Assembly: GCA_934232845.1 (NCBI GenBank)
Contig: CAKQGD010000038.1
Location: 1-17,960 of the forward strand
DNA length: 17,960 nucleotides
Direction of reading: 5' to 3'
DNA from: an uncultured Oscillospiraceae bacterium
Lineage (GTDB): Bacteria; Bacillota; Clostridia; Oscillospirales; Ruminococcaceae
Under the pieces are notes generated by a model. The model was not told where the DNA came from and ran no database searches. It saw only the letters and a list, made by a program, of their open reading frames with translations. A program made the translations under genes and the position numbers. This document shows, in pieces, positions 4,507-12,745 of the stretch (position 1 is its first letter; each line of letters opens with the position of its first letter).

Positions 4507-7044
4507 TTATTCCTCCGAAGAAGTTTCATCGGCAGTTTCAGCCTCTGAAATTTCTTCGGACGGCGCGTTCTCCTCGGATTCTTCCTCCTCGTCGCGCTGT
4601 ACAGAGGCGAGGGTCACGACGCGCGTACCTTCAGCCAGACGCATCACACGAACGCCGCCCGCATAGCGGGACTGCTGCGAGACGTCCTCCGACGGGATGC
4701 GGATGACCACGCCGTCATCCGAAATCAAAATCACGTCGTCATCCGGCGAAACGGATTTTACTCCCGCTACCATGCCGTTTTTCTCGGTATAGTAGTTGAG
4801 TACGCCCTTGCCGCCGCGCGAACGGACGGGATATTCTTCAAACGGAGTGCGGCGGCCGAGACCGCTTTCCGACACGGTAAGCAGCGTCTCGCCCTCGCGC
4901 ACGGCAGCCAGCCCGACAACCGCGTCGCCCTCGGACAAACTCACGGCGCGCACGCCTCTGGCGGTTCGTCCCATCGCGCGCACATCCGTCTCGGCAAAGC
5001 GCAGGGCGCGGCCGCTGCGGGTCGCCACGATCAGCTCATTGCTGCCGTCGGTCATGCGCACAAACTGCAGCTCGTCGCCCTCGTCAAGGCCGATCGCGAT
5101 CAGGCCGCTTTTGCGCAGGTTTTTAAATTCAGACATGACCGTGCGCTTGATGACGCCGTTTTTCGTGCACATGCAGAGATAATGCTCGTCGTCGAGCACC
5201 GCCTGCCCGCGGATGGCAGCTGTCACGCGTTCACCCGGTTCAATCGCAAGAAGGTTGACAATATTCATGCCCTTCGCGGCGCGCGAGCTTTCGGGAATCT
5301 CGTACCCCTTGAGACGGTAGACACGTCCGCGGTCGGTAAAGAAGATGATATTGTCGTGCGTCGAGGAGATAAACAGATCCGTCACGAAATCCTCTTCGCG
5401 CTGGGTCATGCCGCGCACACCGCGTCCTCCGCGCTTCTGCGCGCGGTATTCGTCGAGGGGCATCCGCTTGATATAGCCGTAGCGGGTCATCGTGATGACA
5501 CAGCTCTTTTCGGGAATCAGATCCTCAATGTCGATTTCGTTGGCGACGTCCTGAATCTCGGTTTTACGTTCGTCGCCGTATTTTTCCCGGATGGCGAGAA
5601 GCTCTTCGCGCAGAACGCCCTTGATTTTTTCGGGATCCGCCAAAAGCTCCTGATAATAGGTGATGCGCGCCTCGAGATCTTTGTATTCATTTTCAAGCTT
5701 TTCGCGGTCGAGGCCCTGCAGCTGCTTTAAGCGCATGTCGAGGATTGCCTGCGCCTGCACGTCGTCGAGGCCAAACCGCTCGCAGAGGTTCTGCTTGGCG
5801 TTATCGTAGCTCTCGCGGATGATGCGCACGACTTCTTCGATATTGTCCTGCGCAATCAAAAGACCCTCTAACAGATGCGCGCGTTCCTGCGCCTTTCTCA
5901 GATCGTAGCGCGTACGGCGCACAATCAGTTCTTCCTGATAAGAGAGATATTCGTCGATAATATTCCGCAGGGACAAAATGCGCGGCTGGGTCTGATTTTC
6001 GACCAATGCCAGCATATTGATGGAAAATGTCGTCTGCAGCTGTGTCTGAGAAAGCAGGCAATTCAAAACCACCTGCGGATTTGCGTCCTTTTTCAACTCG
6101 ACGACAATGCGCATGCCGTTGCGGTCGGATTCGTCCCTAAGGTCGCTGATTCCCTCGATGCGCTTATCCTTGACCAGATCGGCGATATTGCGGATCAGCA
6201 TGCGCTTATTGACCTGATAGGGCAGCTCGTTGACGATAATGCGGGTGCGGTCGTGGCCGAATTCTTCAAATTCGGTGCGGGCGCGCACGGTGATCTTGCC
6301 GCGGCCGGTCGCATAAGCGGCGCGGATGCCGCTGCGTCCCATAATAATGCCGCGCGTGGGAAAATCCGGCCCCTTGATGCAGGCCATCAGCTCGGGCAGG
6401 CCCGCCTCGGGGTGATCGAGCACGCACACGCAGGCGTCGATCACCTCGCCGAGGTTGTGCGGCGGAATATTCGTCGCCATGCCGACCGCGATGCCCGAGG
6501 AGCCGTTGACCAAAAGGTTCGGAAAGCGGCTGGGCAGCACGCGGGGTTCTTTTCTTGTTTCGTCGAAGTTGGGGTCCCAGTCGACGGTTTCTTTTTCGAT
6601 GTCGCGCAGCATCTCGTCGGAGATGCGGGACATTCTCGCCTCGGTATAGCGGTAGGCGGCGGGCGGATCTCCGTCGATCGAGCCGAAGTTGCCGTGTCCG
6701 TCGATTAGGGGATAGCGCAGGGAAAAATCCTGCGCCAAGCGCACCAATGCGTCATAGACCGACACATCGCCGTGCGGATGATACCGGCCCAGCACGTCGC
6801 CGACGGCGGTCGCGCACTTGCGGTAGGGCTTGTCGCGGGTTAAACCGTCCTCATACATGGCGTAGAGGATGCGGCGGTGAACGGGCTTGAGTCCGTCGCG
6901 CACGTCGGGCAGCGCGCGCCCGACAATGACGGACATCGCATAGTCGATATAGCTCGACTTCATTTCCTGCACAAGCTCGGATTCTGTGATCATCTGATTG
7001 GGGTAGGCTATATCCTCGGGTTTATAATTTCGGTTATGTCCCAT
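4507..7044 (-). CDS. gyrA: DNA gyrase subunit A
   Basis: Gyrase A (845 aa) cuts and rejoins DNA in the A2B2 enzyme that introduces negative supercoils. The N-terminal breakage-reunion domain has the catalytic tyrosine Y133 in AAYRYTEARMS. The C-terminal beta-pinwheel (from about 510) carries the GyrA-box QKRGGRG (536-542) and further blade repeats such as RSRGGKG (741-747). The quinolone-determining region reads HPHGDVSVYD (89-98): the E. coli Ser83 position is V94, while the Asp87 position is D98. The tail (about 818-845) is very acidic. The start is ATG 7044 with GGAGG 9 nt upstream, overlapping the end of gyrB, so the two subunits are co-translated. ParC would be similar, but the adjacent gyrB, the GyrA-box and the oriC location favour GyrA. 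Confidence 0.98.
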   Translation of the reverse strand: MGHNRNYKPEDIAYPNQMITESELVQEMKSSYIDYAMSVIVGRALPDVRDGLKPVHRRILYAMYEDGLTRDKPYRKCATAVGDVLGRYHPHGDVSVYDALVRLAQDFSLRYPLIDGHGNFGSIDGDPPAAYRYTEARMSRISDEMLRDIEKETVDWDPNFDETRKEPRVLPSRFPNLLVNGSSGIAVGMATNIPPHNLGEVIDACVCVLDHPEAGLPELMACIKGPDFPTRGIIMGRSGIRAAYATGRGKITVRARTEFEEFGHDRTRIIVNELPYQVNKRMLIRNIADLVKDKRIEGISDLRDESDRNGMRIVVELKKDANPQVVLNCLLSQTQLQTTFSINMLALVENQTQPRILSLRNIIDEYLSYQEELIVRRTRYDLRKAQERAHLLEGLLIAQDNIEEVVRIIRESYDNAKQNLCERFGLDDVQAQAILDMRLKQLQGLDREKLENEYKDLEARITYYQELLADPEKIKGVLREELLAIREKYGDERKTEIQDVANEIDIEDLIPEKSCVITMTRYGYIKRMPLDEYRAQKRGGRGVRGMTQREEDFVTDLFISSTHDNIIFFTDRGRVYRLKGYEIPESSRAAKGMNIVNLLAIEPGERVTAAIRGQAVLDDEHYLCMCTKNGVIKRTVMSEFKNLRKSGLIAIGLDEGDELQFVRMTDGSNELIVATRSGRALRFAETDVRAMGRTARGVRAVSLSEGDAVVGLAAVREGETLLTVSESGLGRRTPFEEYPVRSRGGKGVLNYYTEKNGMVAGVKSVSPDDDVILISDDGVVIRIPSEDVSQQSRYAGGVRVMRLAEGTRVVTLASVQRDEEEESEENAPSEEISEAETADETSSEE

Positions 7045-7059
7045 TTAAAATCGCCTCCC

Positions 7060-8997
7060 TTAAATATCCAGATTCACGACATAGCGGGCATTCGTCTCGA
7101 TAAAATTCTTTCTCGGTTCGACCTGCTCGCCCATGAGAATCGTAAAAATCTCGTCTGCTCTGACCGCGTCCTCAAGACAGATGCGGCGCAGGGTGCGTTT
7201 TTCGGGGTCCATGGTCGTCTCCCACAGCTCGTGGGGATCCATTTCACCAAGACCTTTGTAGCGCGAAATATCAATTTTGATGTTGTCGTTGCCGCCGCGC
7301 ATCTCGGCGGAAATCGCGTCACGCTCGGGATCGGAATAGGCGACGCGCGTCGTTTTGCCGCGGGTCAGCTTATACAGCGGCGGCACCGCGGAATAGACAT
7401 AGCCTTCTTCGATCAGCGGGCGCATATAGCGGAAAAAGAACGTCAGCAGCAGCGTGCGGATGTGCGCGCCGTCGACGTCGGCATCCGCCATGATAATAAT
7501 TTTATGATAGCGCAGCTTTTCGATGTCAAATTCATCCCCGATGCCGGCGCCCAGCGCCGTGATGACGGGGGAAAGCTTGTCGTTGCCGTAAACCTTATCC
7601 GCGCGGGCTTTTTCGACGTTGAGCATCTTGCCCCACATCGCAAGGATCGCCTGAAAGCGCGAGTCCCGCCCCTGAATCGCGGAGCCCGCAGCAGAGTCGC
7701 CCTCGACGATATAGATCTCGCACAGCGAAGGGTCGCGCTCGTTGCAGTCCTGCAGTTTGTCGGGCATCTGACCGGAATCCAGCCCCGTCTTGCGGCGGGT
7801 GGCCTCGCGGGCTTTGCGCGCCGCTTCGCGGGCGCGGGCCGCGGCGATGGATTTATCGAGAATGGCGCGCACCACGGGGGGATTTTCCTCAAAATACTGT
7901 GCCAGCTTATCGGAAAGCAGCTGGCTGACCAGCGTGCGCGTCGCAGTATTGCCGAGCTTGGCCTTGGTCTGGCCCTCGAACTGAGCGTCGGTCAGCTTGA
8001 CGGAAACGATCGCCGTCAGACCTTCGCGGACGTCTTCGCCCTTTAAGGGCTTATCCGTCTCTTTTATGACGTTGTAGCGGCGGGCGTAATCGTTCAAAAC
8101 GCGAGTCAGCGTCTGCTTAAAGCCATCCTCATGGGTGCCGCCCTCCTGCGTATGGATATTGTTGGCAAAAGAGAGAATCAACTCGTTATAGCTGTCGTTG
8201 TACTGCATCGCAATTTCCGCGATGCTGTCGCCGTCGCTGCCCGTGATATGAATGACCTCGGGATGAATCGGGGTAAGGCTGCGTTTTTCGTTGAGATACT
8301 CGACGAAGCTCGATACGCCGCCCTCGTAGCAGAGGTCGGCCTCAAAGGGATTTTCTTCCTCTCTGGTATCGGTAAATACAATGCGCAGCCCCGCATTGAG
8401 AAACGCCTGCTCGCGCAGACGGGTCAGAAGCGTATCTCTGTCGTAGACGGTCGTCTCAAAAATCTGTGCATCCGCCTTGAAGGTGATCGTCGTGCCGGTG
8501 CGGTCGGTTTCTCCCGTCACGACAAGGTCGGAAACGGCCTTTCCCCGTGCAAAGCGCTGATGATAGATCTTTCCCTCGTGGTGAACGTCGACCTCGAGCC
8601 ATTCGGAAAGCGCATTGACGACGGAGGAGCCGACGCCGTGCAGGCCGCCGGAAACCTTATAGCCGCCGCCGCCGAACTTGCCGCCGGCGTGCAGTACGGT
8701 GAGCACGACGGTGACGGCCGGCAGACCGATCTTCGGCTGAATGCCGACCGGGATGCCGCGCCCGTTGTCGGTGACGCGAATCACGTCGCCGGGCAGAAGC
8801 TCGACCGAAATATCGGTGCAGAAGCCCGCCAGCGCCTCGTCGATGGAGTTATCGACGATCTCATACACCAGATGGTGCAGACCGCGCGGCCCCGTTGAAC
8901 CGATATACATACCCGGGCGCTTGCGGACGGCTTCAAGCCCCTCAAGCACCTGAATCTGATTTTCGTCGTAGCTGTTGTTAGGATGCTGGTCACTCAC
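7060..8997 (-). CDS. gyrB: DNA gyrase subunit B
   Basis: Gyrase B (645 aa) supplies the ATPase and the TOPRIM metal site. The GHKL ATPase has catalytic E46 (YEIVDNSIDEA), DNGRGIP (77-83), GGLHGVG (117-123) and the transducer lysine in QTKAKLG (343-349). The TOPRIM domain has EGDSAAGSA (432-440) and DADVDG (505-510). The length is the short Gram-positive form, without the E. coli insert. The TOPRIM stretch reads MWGKMLNVEKAR, with Trp where E. coli has Lys447; I recall this as common in Ruminococcaceae-like bacteria. The start is GTG 8997 with AGGAG 9 nt upstream. It follows remB by 39 bp and precedes gyrA by 15 bp. Confidence 0.98.
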   Translation of the reverse strand: MSDQHPNNSYDENQIQVLEGLEAVRKRPGMYIGSTGPRGLHHLVYEIVDNSIDEALAGFCTDISVELLPGDVIRVTDNGRGIPVGIQPKIGLPAVTVVLTVLHAGGKFGGGGYKVSGGLHGVGSSVVNALSEWLEVDVHHEGKIYHQRFARGKAVSDLVVTGETDRTGTTITFKADAQIFETTVYDRDTLLTRLREQAFLNAGLRIVFTDTREEENPFEADLCYEGGVSSFVEYLNEKRSLTPIHPEVIHITGSDGDSIAEIAMQYNDSYNELILSFANNIHTQEGGTHEDGFKQTLTRVLNDYARRYNVIKETDKPLKGEDVREGLTAIVSVKLTDAQFEGQTKAKLGNTATRTLVSQLLSDKLAQYFEENPPVVRAILDKSIAAARAREAARKAREATRRKTGLDSGQMPDKLQDCNERDPSLCEIYIVEGDSAAGSAIQGRDSRFQAILAMWGKMLNVEKARADKVYGNDKLSPVITALGAGIGDEFDIEKLRYHKIIIMADADVDGAHIRTLLLTFFFRYMRPLIEEGYVYSAVPPLYKLTRGKTTRVAYSDPERDAISAEMRGGNDNIKIDISRYKGLGEMDPHELWETTMDPEKRTLRRICLEDAVRADEIFTILMGEQVEPRKNFIETNARYVVNLDI

Positions 8998-9036
8998 GAT
9001 GAAACTCTCCTTCTTCTGAAATGTGCCGCTGCAAAC

Positions 9037-9315
9037 TTACGCGTCTGCAGAAATAAAAAGGGAATCCAGAAAGCCTGCGCGCTTTTTCAGCGTCGCCGCG
9101 GCAATCTGAGAAAGATATACGCGCGTTTTTGTCTCGTCCGCGCAGAGAACAAAGCTTCTCGGCAAATCGTCCGCTACGCTCGTCACGCAGAGATCCCGTT
9201 CCGCCTTTGCGAGGAATTCTCTTGTGATCGGACCGGTCGAGGTTTTATCCAAATCAAAGATACCGATCACATCGCGGCATCGCACAACGGTTTCTTTTCC
9301 GAGATATAAATACAA
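9037..9315 (-). CDS. remB: RemB/YaaB-family protein (DUF370)
   Basis: This 92-aa protein begins MYLYLGKETVV and contains VIGIFDLDKTS and LKKRAGFLDS, the pattern of the DUF370 RemA/RemB family. In B. subtilis remB (yaaB) also lies between recF and gyrB; the paralogue RemA is a DNA-binding activator of matrix and osmoprotection genes. I chose TTG 9315 as start because GAGGTG lies 8 nt upstream and the resulting N-terminus aligns with B. subtilis RemB (MYIHLG). A GTG at 9327 is unlikely, as it lies within that ribosome-binding site. It is 38 bp after recF and 39 bp before gyrB, hence in the same operon. Confidence 0.88.
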   Translation of the reverse strand: MYLYLGKETVVRCRDVIGIFDLDKTSTGPITREFLAKAERDLCVTSVADDLPRSFVLCADETKTRVYLSQIAAATLKKRAGFLDSLFISADA

Positions 9316-9353
9316 AATGTAAAACACCTCTTTTGTATTCCAATCAGTAAAAA

Positions 9354-10436
9354 TTAAAGCGGTTCTATTTTTCCTTTTTTCGCTTCAAATACGGCGCTTG
9401 CTCCCTCGATCTGCCGTGGATCGCAGCAGGTAAGAAAAATCTGACGGTTTTCAAGATGATGCAGCAGGTAATCGCGCCGCCTCTCATCCAGCTCGCTCAT
9501 CACGTCGTCAAGCAGGACAAGCGGCGCCTCGCCGGTAAGCCGCTCCATCAAAGAACATTCGCCGAGTTTTAACGCCAGCACCGCACTGCGCTGCTGCCCC
9601 TGAGAGCCATAGGCGCGCGCCGAAAGGCCGGACAGACTGATCTCGAAATCATCCCGGTGCGGGCCAACCGAAGTGCTGCCGGTTTTCAGATCCTCCGCGC
9701 GGCTGCGGCGCAGAAGGGTCAGCATGGTTTCTTCCGAAACAACGCCGTCCGCGGCTCCGGTCGCCTGATAGCAGAGGTCCAGTTCTTCTCTGCCGCCTGC
9801 GATGCCCGCATAAATTTCCCGGGACAAGGGCGCCAAACGCTCGAGATAGGTCATGCGGGTCTTTGTAATGAGCGCCCCCGTTTTCGCCACGGAAACATCC
9901 CACACGTCAAGCGTGTCAAGAAGCTGAGAGGAAAAGGAAATATCCTTTAACAGCGTATTTCGCTGCAGAAGCAGACGATGATATTCCGTCAGCACCTGCT
10001 GATAGCGCGGCTTGAGCTGACCGATCACCAGATCGAGAGAGCGCCGCCGCTCCGCCGGGCCGCCCTTGACAAGTGACAGATGCGCGGGAGAAAAAACCGC
10101 CGCGCAGAGACTGCCCGATAGTCCCGCGAGACTTGCGCAGTCCACGCCGTTGAGATAAGCCGCTTTTTTTCTGCCGAAGCCGAGGCGCATCTCCTGCGCG
10201 CGGCCGAACGCCTGAAACGACAGCTCGCATATGGCTTGTTCCGCACCCAGCGGAATCATTTCGGCTTCTTTTGCACCGCGAAAGCTGCGCGCGCCGGTGA
10301 ACAGCCAGAGCGCCTCGAGCAGATTTGTTTTTCCCTGTCCGTTTTCGCCGCAGATCACGTTGACGCTCTCGACCGGTTCGATCAGAACATCTCTCAGATT
10401 GCGGAAAGCCGGCACGGAAAGCCGCGTCACCCTCAC
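9354..10436 (-). CDS. recF: DNA replication and repair protein RecF
   Basis: RecF (360 aa) is an SMC-like ATPase that helps RecO/RecR load RecA at single-strand gaps. Visible motifs are Walker A GENGQGKT (30-37), the ABC signature YGSQGQQRS (276-284), and Walker B with D-loop VLLDDVMSELD (307-317). The length is typical. The start is GTG 10436, overlapping the yaaA stop as GTGA, which indicates translational coupling. GAGG lies 10 nt upstream. Confidence 0.97.
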   Translation of the reverse strand: MRVTRLSVPAFRNLRDVLIEPVESVNVICGENGQGKTNLLEALWLFTGARSFRGAKEAEMIPLGAEQAICELSFQAFGRAQEMRLGFGRKKAAYLNGVDCASLAGLSGSLCAAVFSPAHLSLVKGGPAERRRSLDLVIGQLKPRYQQVLTEYHRLLLQRNTLLKDISFSSQLLDTLDVWDVSVAKTGALITKTRMTYLERLAPLSREIYAGIAGGREELDLCYQATGAADGVVSEETMLTLLRRSRAEDLKTGSTSVGPHRDDFEISLSGLSARAYGSQGQQRSAVLALKLGECSLMERLTGEAPLVLLDDVMSELDERRRDYLLHHLENRQIFLTCCDPRQIEGASAVFEAKKGKIEPL

Positions 10437-10651
10437 GGAGAAACAACCTCGAGCCGTTCTCCGCCATATTCGGCCGTATCGCCGCAGCGCATTTTTTTGC
10501 CGCGCATCGTGCAGATTTCACCGTTAACGGATACTTTTCCGTTCTGCACGGCCTCTTTGGCCTCGCCGCCGGTCATCGAAAGTCCGGAAAGCTTTAAAAG
10601 TGCGTCAAGACGGATAAACTCGGTATGAATCGCAATTTGTCTTGTCTGCAT
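10433..10651 (-). CDS. yaaA: S4-domain RNA-binding protein YaaA
   Basis: A small protein (72 aa from the chosen start) with one S4 RNA-binding fold: IRLDALLKLSGL, EAKEAVQNGKVSVNG, MRGKKMRCGDTAEYGG. The family is regularly encoded between dnaN and recF in Firmicutes and is thought to act in ribosome assembly or RNA binding. Three in-frame ATGs occur (10660, 10657, 10651). GGAGGG, at the very end of dnaN, is 0-1, 3-4 and 9-10 nt from them respectively, so 10651 is preferred and also aligns with B. subtilis YaaA. Using 10660 would give an ATGA overlap with dnaN. Confidence 0.9.
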   Translation of the reverse strand: MQTRQIAIHTEFIRLDALLKLSGLSMTGGEAKEAVQNGKVSVNGEICTMRGKKMRCGDTAEYGGERLEVVSP

Positions 10652-10656
10652 TTTCA

Positions 10657-11766
10657 TCATCCCTCCGTCTTGAGGCGGACGGGCAGCACAAGGAACAGAA
10701 AGGAATCCCCCTCGACGGGAAGAACCTTCATCGGAGAAAGCGCGCCGGCAATCTCGAGCACAACCTCGTCGCAGTCCGCGGCGCGCAGCGCGTCGAGCAG
10801 ATAGCGGTTGTTAAAGCCCATTTCGATGCGGCCGCCCTCGTTCTTGGCGGCAAGGGAATCGCTTGCGCGGCCCAGCGCGGTTGAACAGGTCAGGCGGATT
10901 TCGTTTTCCTCAAACTTGACGCGCAGCGGACTTCTGACACGATCGTTGATCAAAAGGCTCACGCGGTCAACGGAATCGGTCAGCTCCCGCGTGGAGACCC
11001 GCACACGAATCGTGCCGTTGTTCGGAATTGCGGCCTTATAATCGAGAAAATCTCCCTCAAGCAGACGGGAGTAAATCTCATATTTTTCGGTTTTGAAAAA
11101 GATATGCTTTTTCGAAACAAAGCAGCCGACCGGTTCCTCAGCGGAGGAATCGAGCACTCTCTGCACCTCTGCAAGGGTCTTGCCCGGTACGACAAAGCGC
11201 AGAGCGAGTCCCGCTTTGAGTGTTTCACGGCGAAGCGCAAGACGATAGCCGTCTACCGAGATGATCTGAAGATAATTTTCGCCGACCTCAAACAGAGAAC
11301 CGGTATGAACCGGCTTTGTGTCGGACTGTGATACCGCAAACAACGTCTGGCCGATCATGGAGGAAAGCGCGTCCTGCGGCACAAAGAAAGAAGAAGTCTC
11401 TTTCTGTACGGGAAATTCGGGAAATTCCTCCGCGCTCATGCCGGGCAGCGTATATTCCGCAGCGCCGCTTTTGATTTCGGTCAGATATTTTTCTCCGGCA
11501 GAGAGAGACATCGTTTCGCCGGGAAGTCTCTTTGAAATATCAAGCAGGACCTTGGCCGGCAGAATGATCTCTCCCGGTTCCTCAACGACGGCTTCCACAT
11601 GGGTACAGATGCCGATATCCAAATCATAGCCGTACAGATCGACGCCGCCCTCTCCGGTACGGATCAGGATTCCCTCGAGCGCGGGAATGGAGGAACGCGG
11701 AGAGACGACGCGGCTTACAACGGAGACAGCCTCGCCGAAGCTCGGTCTGTCGCAGCGGATTTTCAT
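10657..11766 (-). CDS. dnaN: DNA polymerase III beta subunit, sliding clamp
   Basis: The beta clamp (369 aa) is a dimeric ring that tethers polymerase III to DNA. Three homologous domains fit the length. Typical motifs are IPALEGILIRTGEGGVDLYG near the N-terminus, the central LPGMSAEEFPEFP, and a C-terminal LPVRL like the PMRL end of E. coli DnaN. The start is ATG 11766 with GAGGTGA 5-6 nt upstream; the longer frame to 11814 lacks a site and is not family-like. In most Firmicutes dnaN directly follows dnaA; here a lipoprotein gene lies between them. Confidence 0.97.
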   Translation of the reverse strand: MKIRCDRPSFGEAVSVVSRVVSPRSSIPALEGILIRTGEGGVDLYGYDLDIGICTHVEAVVEEPGEIILPAKVLLDISKRLPGETMSLSAGEKYLTEIKSGAAEYTLPGMSAEEFPEFPVQKETSSFFVPQDALSSMIGQTLFAVSQSDTKPVHTGSLFEVGENYLQIISVDGYRLALRRETLKAGLALRFVVPGKTLAEVQRVLDSSAEEPVGCFVSKKHIFFKTEKYEIYSRLLEGDFLDYKAAIPNNGTIRVRVSTRELTDSVDRVSLLINDRVRSPLRVKFEENEIRLTCSTALGRASDSLAAKNEGGRIEMGFNNRYLLDALRAADCDEVVLEIAGALSPMKVLPVEGDSFLFLVLPVRLKTEG

Positions 11767-12084
11767 ATATATCACCTCAGACAAAAAAATGAAACGAAAA
11801 ATCAGTGCGTACATAAAAACAAAGAGAGAAAAAGATAAAAAAATAGTAATAGAAGTAGAGACGGTGAAAACGGTGGAAACACGAAAAAAAGGAGAAATCC
11901 ATGCGAAAAAGAGCTTCTTTTTTTCGTGAAAAGAAAAAGGGAAAAGAAATGAAAAACAAAACGGAGAAAAAAGAGTTGTGAAACGCTGTGAAAAAAAGAA
12001 TGTGAAAAGTGAAAAAGAAGAGAAAAATTTTCCACTTATTTTTTCTTTTTCACAAAGAAAAGTTTGTGAAGAATAGTTTTCTTT
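11767..12084. other. oriC: Candidate origin unwinding region (oriC part) upstream of dnaN
   Basis: This 318-bp intergenic stretch is AT-rich with an extreme purine bias on the plus strand. At 11844-11858 the plus strand reads TAG TAA TAG AAG TAG, which in 3'-5' sense is a DnaA-trio array. Beside it, at 11863-11880, are tandem 9-mers GGTGAAAAC and GGTGGAAAC, which resemble degenerate DnaA boxes. On the other side are A-rich tracts. Several TTTTTCACA or TGTGAAAAA words occur at about 11988-12056. This order (boxes, trios, AT-rich DNA, then dnaN) matches the B. subtilis unwinding region. A perfect TTCACAAA/TTTGTGAA inverted repeat lies at 12049-12070. No box matches TTATCCACA exactly. Confidence 0.55.
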
Positions 12085-12726
12085 TTAAGAAATCTGTGTG
12101 ACTGAAGCGCCGAATTCGGAAAAAAATGCTTCGATTTCGGGCAGGGAACCGTCGGGAAATGAATCGTACAGAAGAAAGCAGCCGGATGCAGAGACGGCGC
12201 CGTTTTCTCCTGCCAGAAATACGACGGCAGCGGGGAAGGCGTCCTCAAATGTGTAGAGATAGACGGCGTCCGCCTGCATTTCGGCGGGCACGAAAACATC
12301 CGATATCGTCAGCACGCTTGACGCCGCGAGGCATTCTGCACCGCCGCGCGCGTTGATCTGCGAGGGAATCGAAGAGAGCGTTTTCTTTCTGAGAAAGACG
12401 CTGAGCTCGTCGGAGAGACCGGGTACGCTTTCGCTCTCGGAGAGCATGTCGAGCGTTTCGTCTGAGATCGTGATCTCATAAACCGCCTTCGGCGTCTGCC
12501 GGTTTCCGGCCGCGGCCGCCTCGGCGGGGCCGGTCAGAGAGGAGTTTGCCGTGTACAAAGAAAGATACTTGTCATTTTTTGCGGCCTCGTCCATCAGAAG
12601 GACGAGGGAAAATCCTTTTTCGGAAAAGGATTTTTTAAGGGAGTCTTTTTCTTTTCCTGCGCAGGCGCACAGAAGTACCGCACAGAGCAGAAGAAAGGAC
12701 GAGAGCCGGAAGAATTTTTTATGCAT
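12085..12726 (-). CDS. Putative lipoprotein between dnaA and dnaN
   Basis: A 213-aa predicted lipoprotein. The N-terminus has a basic start (MHKKFFR), a hydrophobic core (about 9-19) and a lipobox LCAC with the likely lipidated cysteine C22. The mature part has no motif or catalytic signature I recognise; it has an Ala-rich patch (PAEAAAAG) and an acidic pI-type composition. ATG 12726 has AGAGGA about 10 nt upstream and lies 19 bp after the dnaA stop, so it is probably co-transcribed with dnaA. It sits where Firmicutes normally have only the dnaA-dnaN intergenic region. No terminator is visible on its downstream side in its own direction. Confidence 0.75.
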   Translation of the reverse strand: MHKKFFRLSSFLLLCAVLLCACAGKEKDSLKKSFSEKGFSLVLLMDEAAKNDKYLSLYTANSSLTGPAEAAAAGNRQTPKAVYEITISDETLDMLSESESVPGLSDELSVFLRKKTLSSIPSQINARGGAECLAASSVLTISDVFVPAEMQADAVYLYTFEDAFPAAVVFLAGENGAVSASGCFLLYDSFPDGSLPEIEAFFSEFGASVTQIS

Positions 12727-12745
12727 GGTAAAAAAATCCTCTCAG

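Noticed and set aside
11221..11236. Possible third parS in dnaN
   Set aside because: TGTTTCACG matches only the left half; the right half of the palindrome is not there.
12046..12073. Rho-independent terminator for the lipoprotein gene
   Set aside because: The TTCACAAA/TTTGTGAA hairpin has its T-rich side on the plus strand; in the direction of the gene it is followed by an A-rich tract. An origin-related role is at least as likely.
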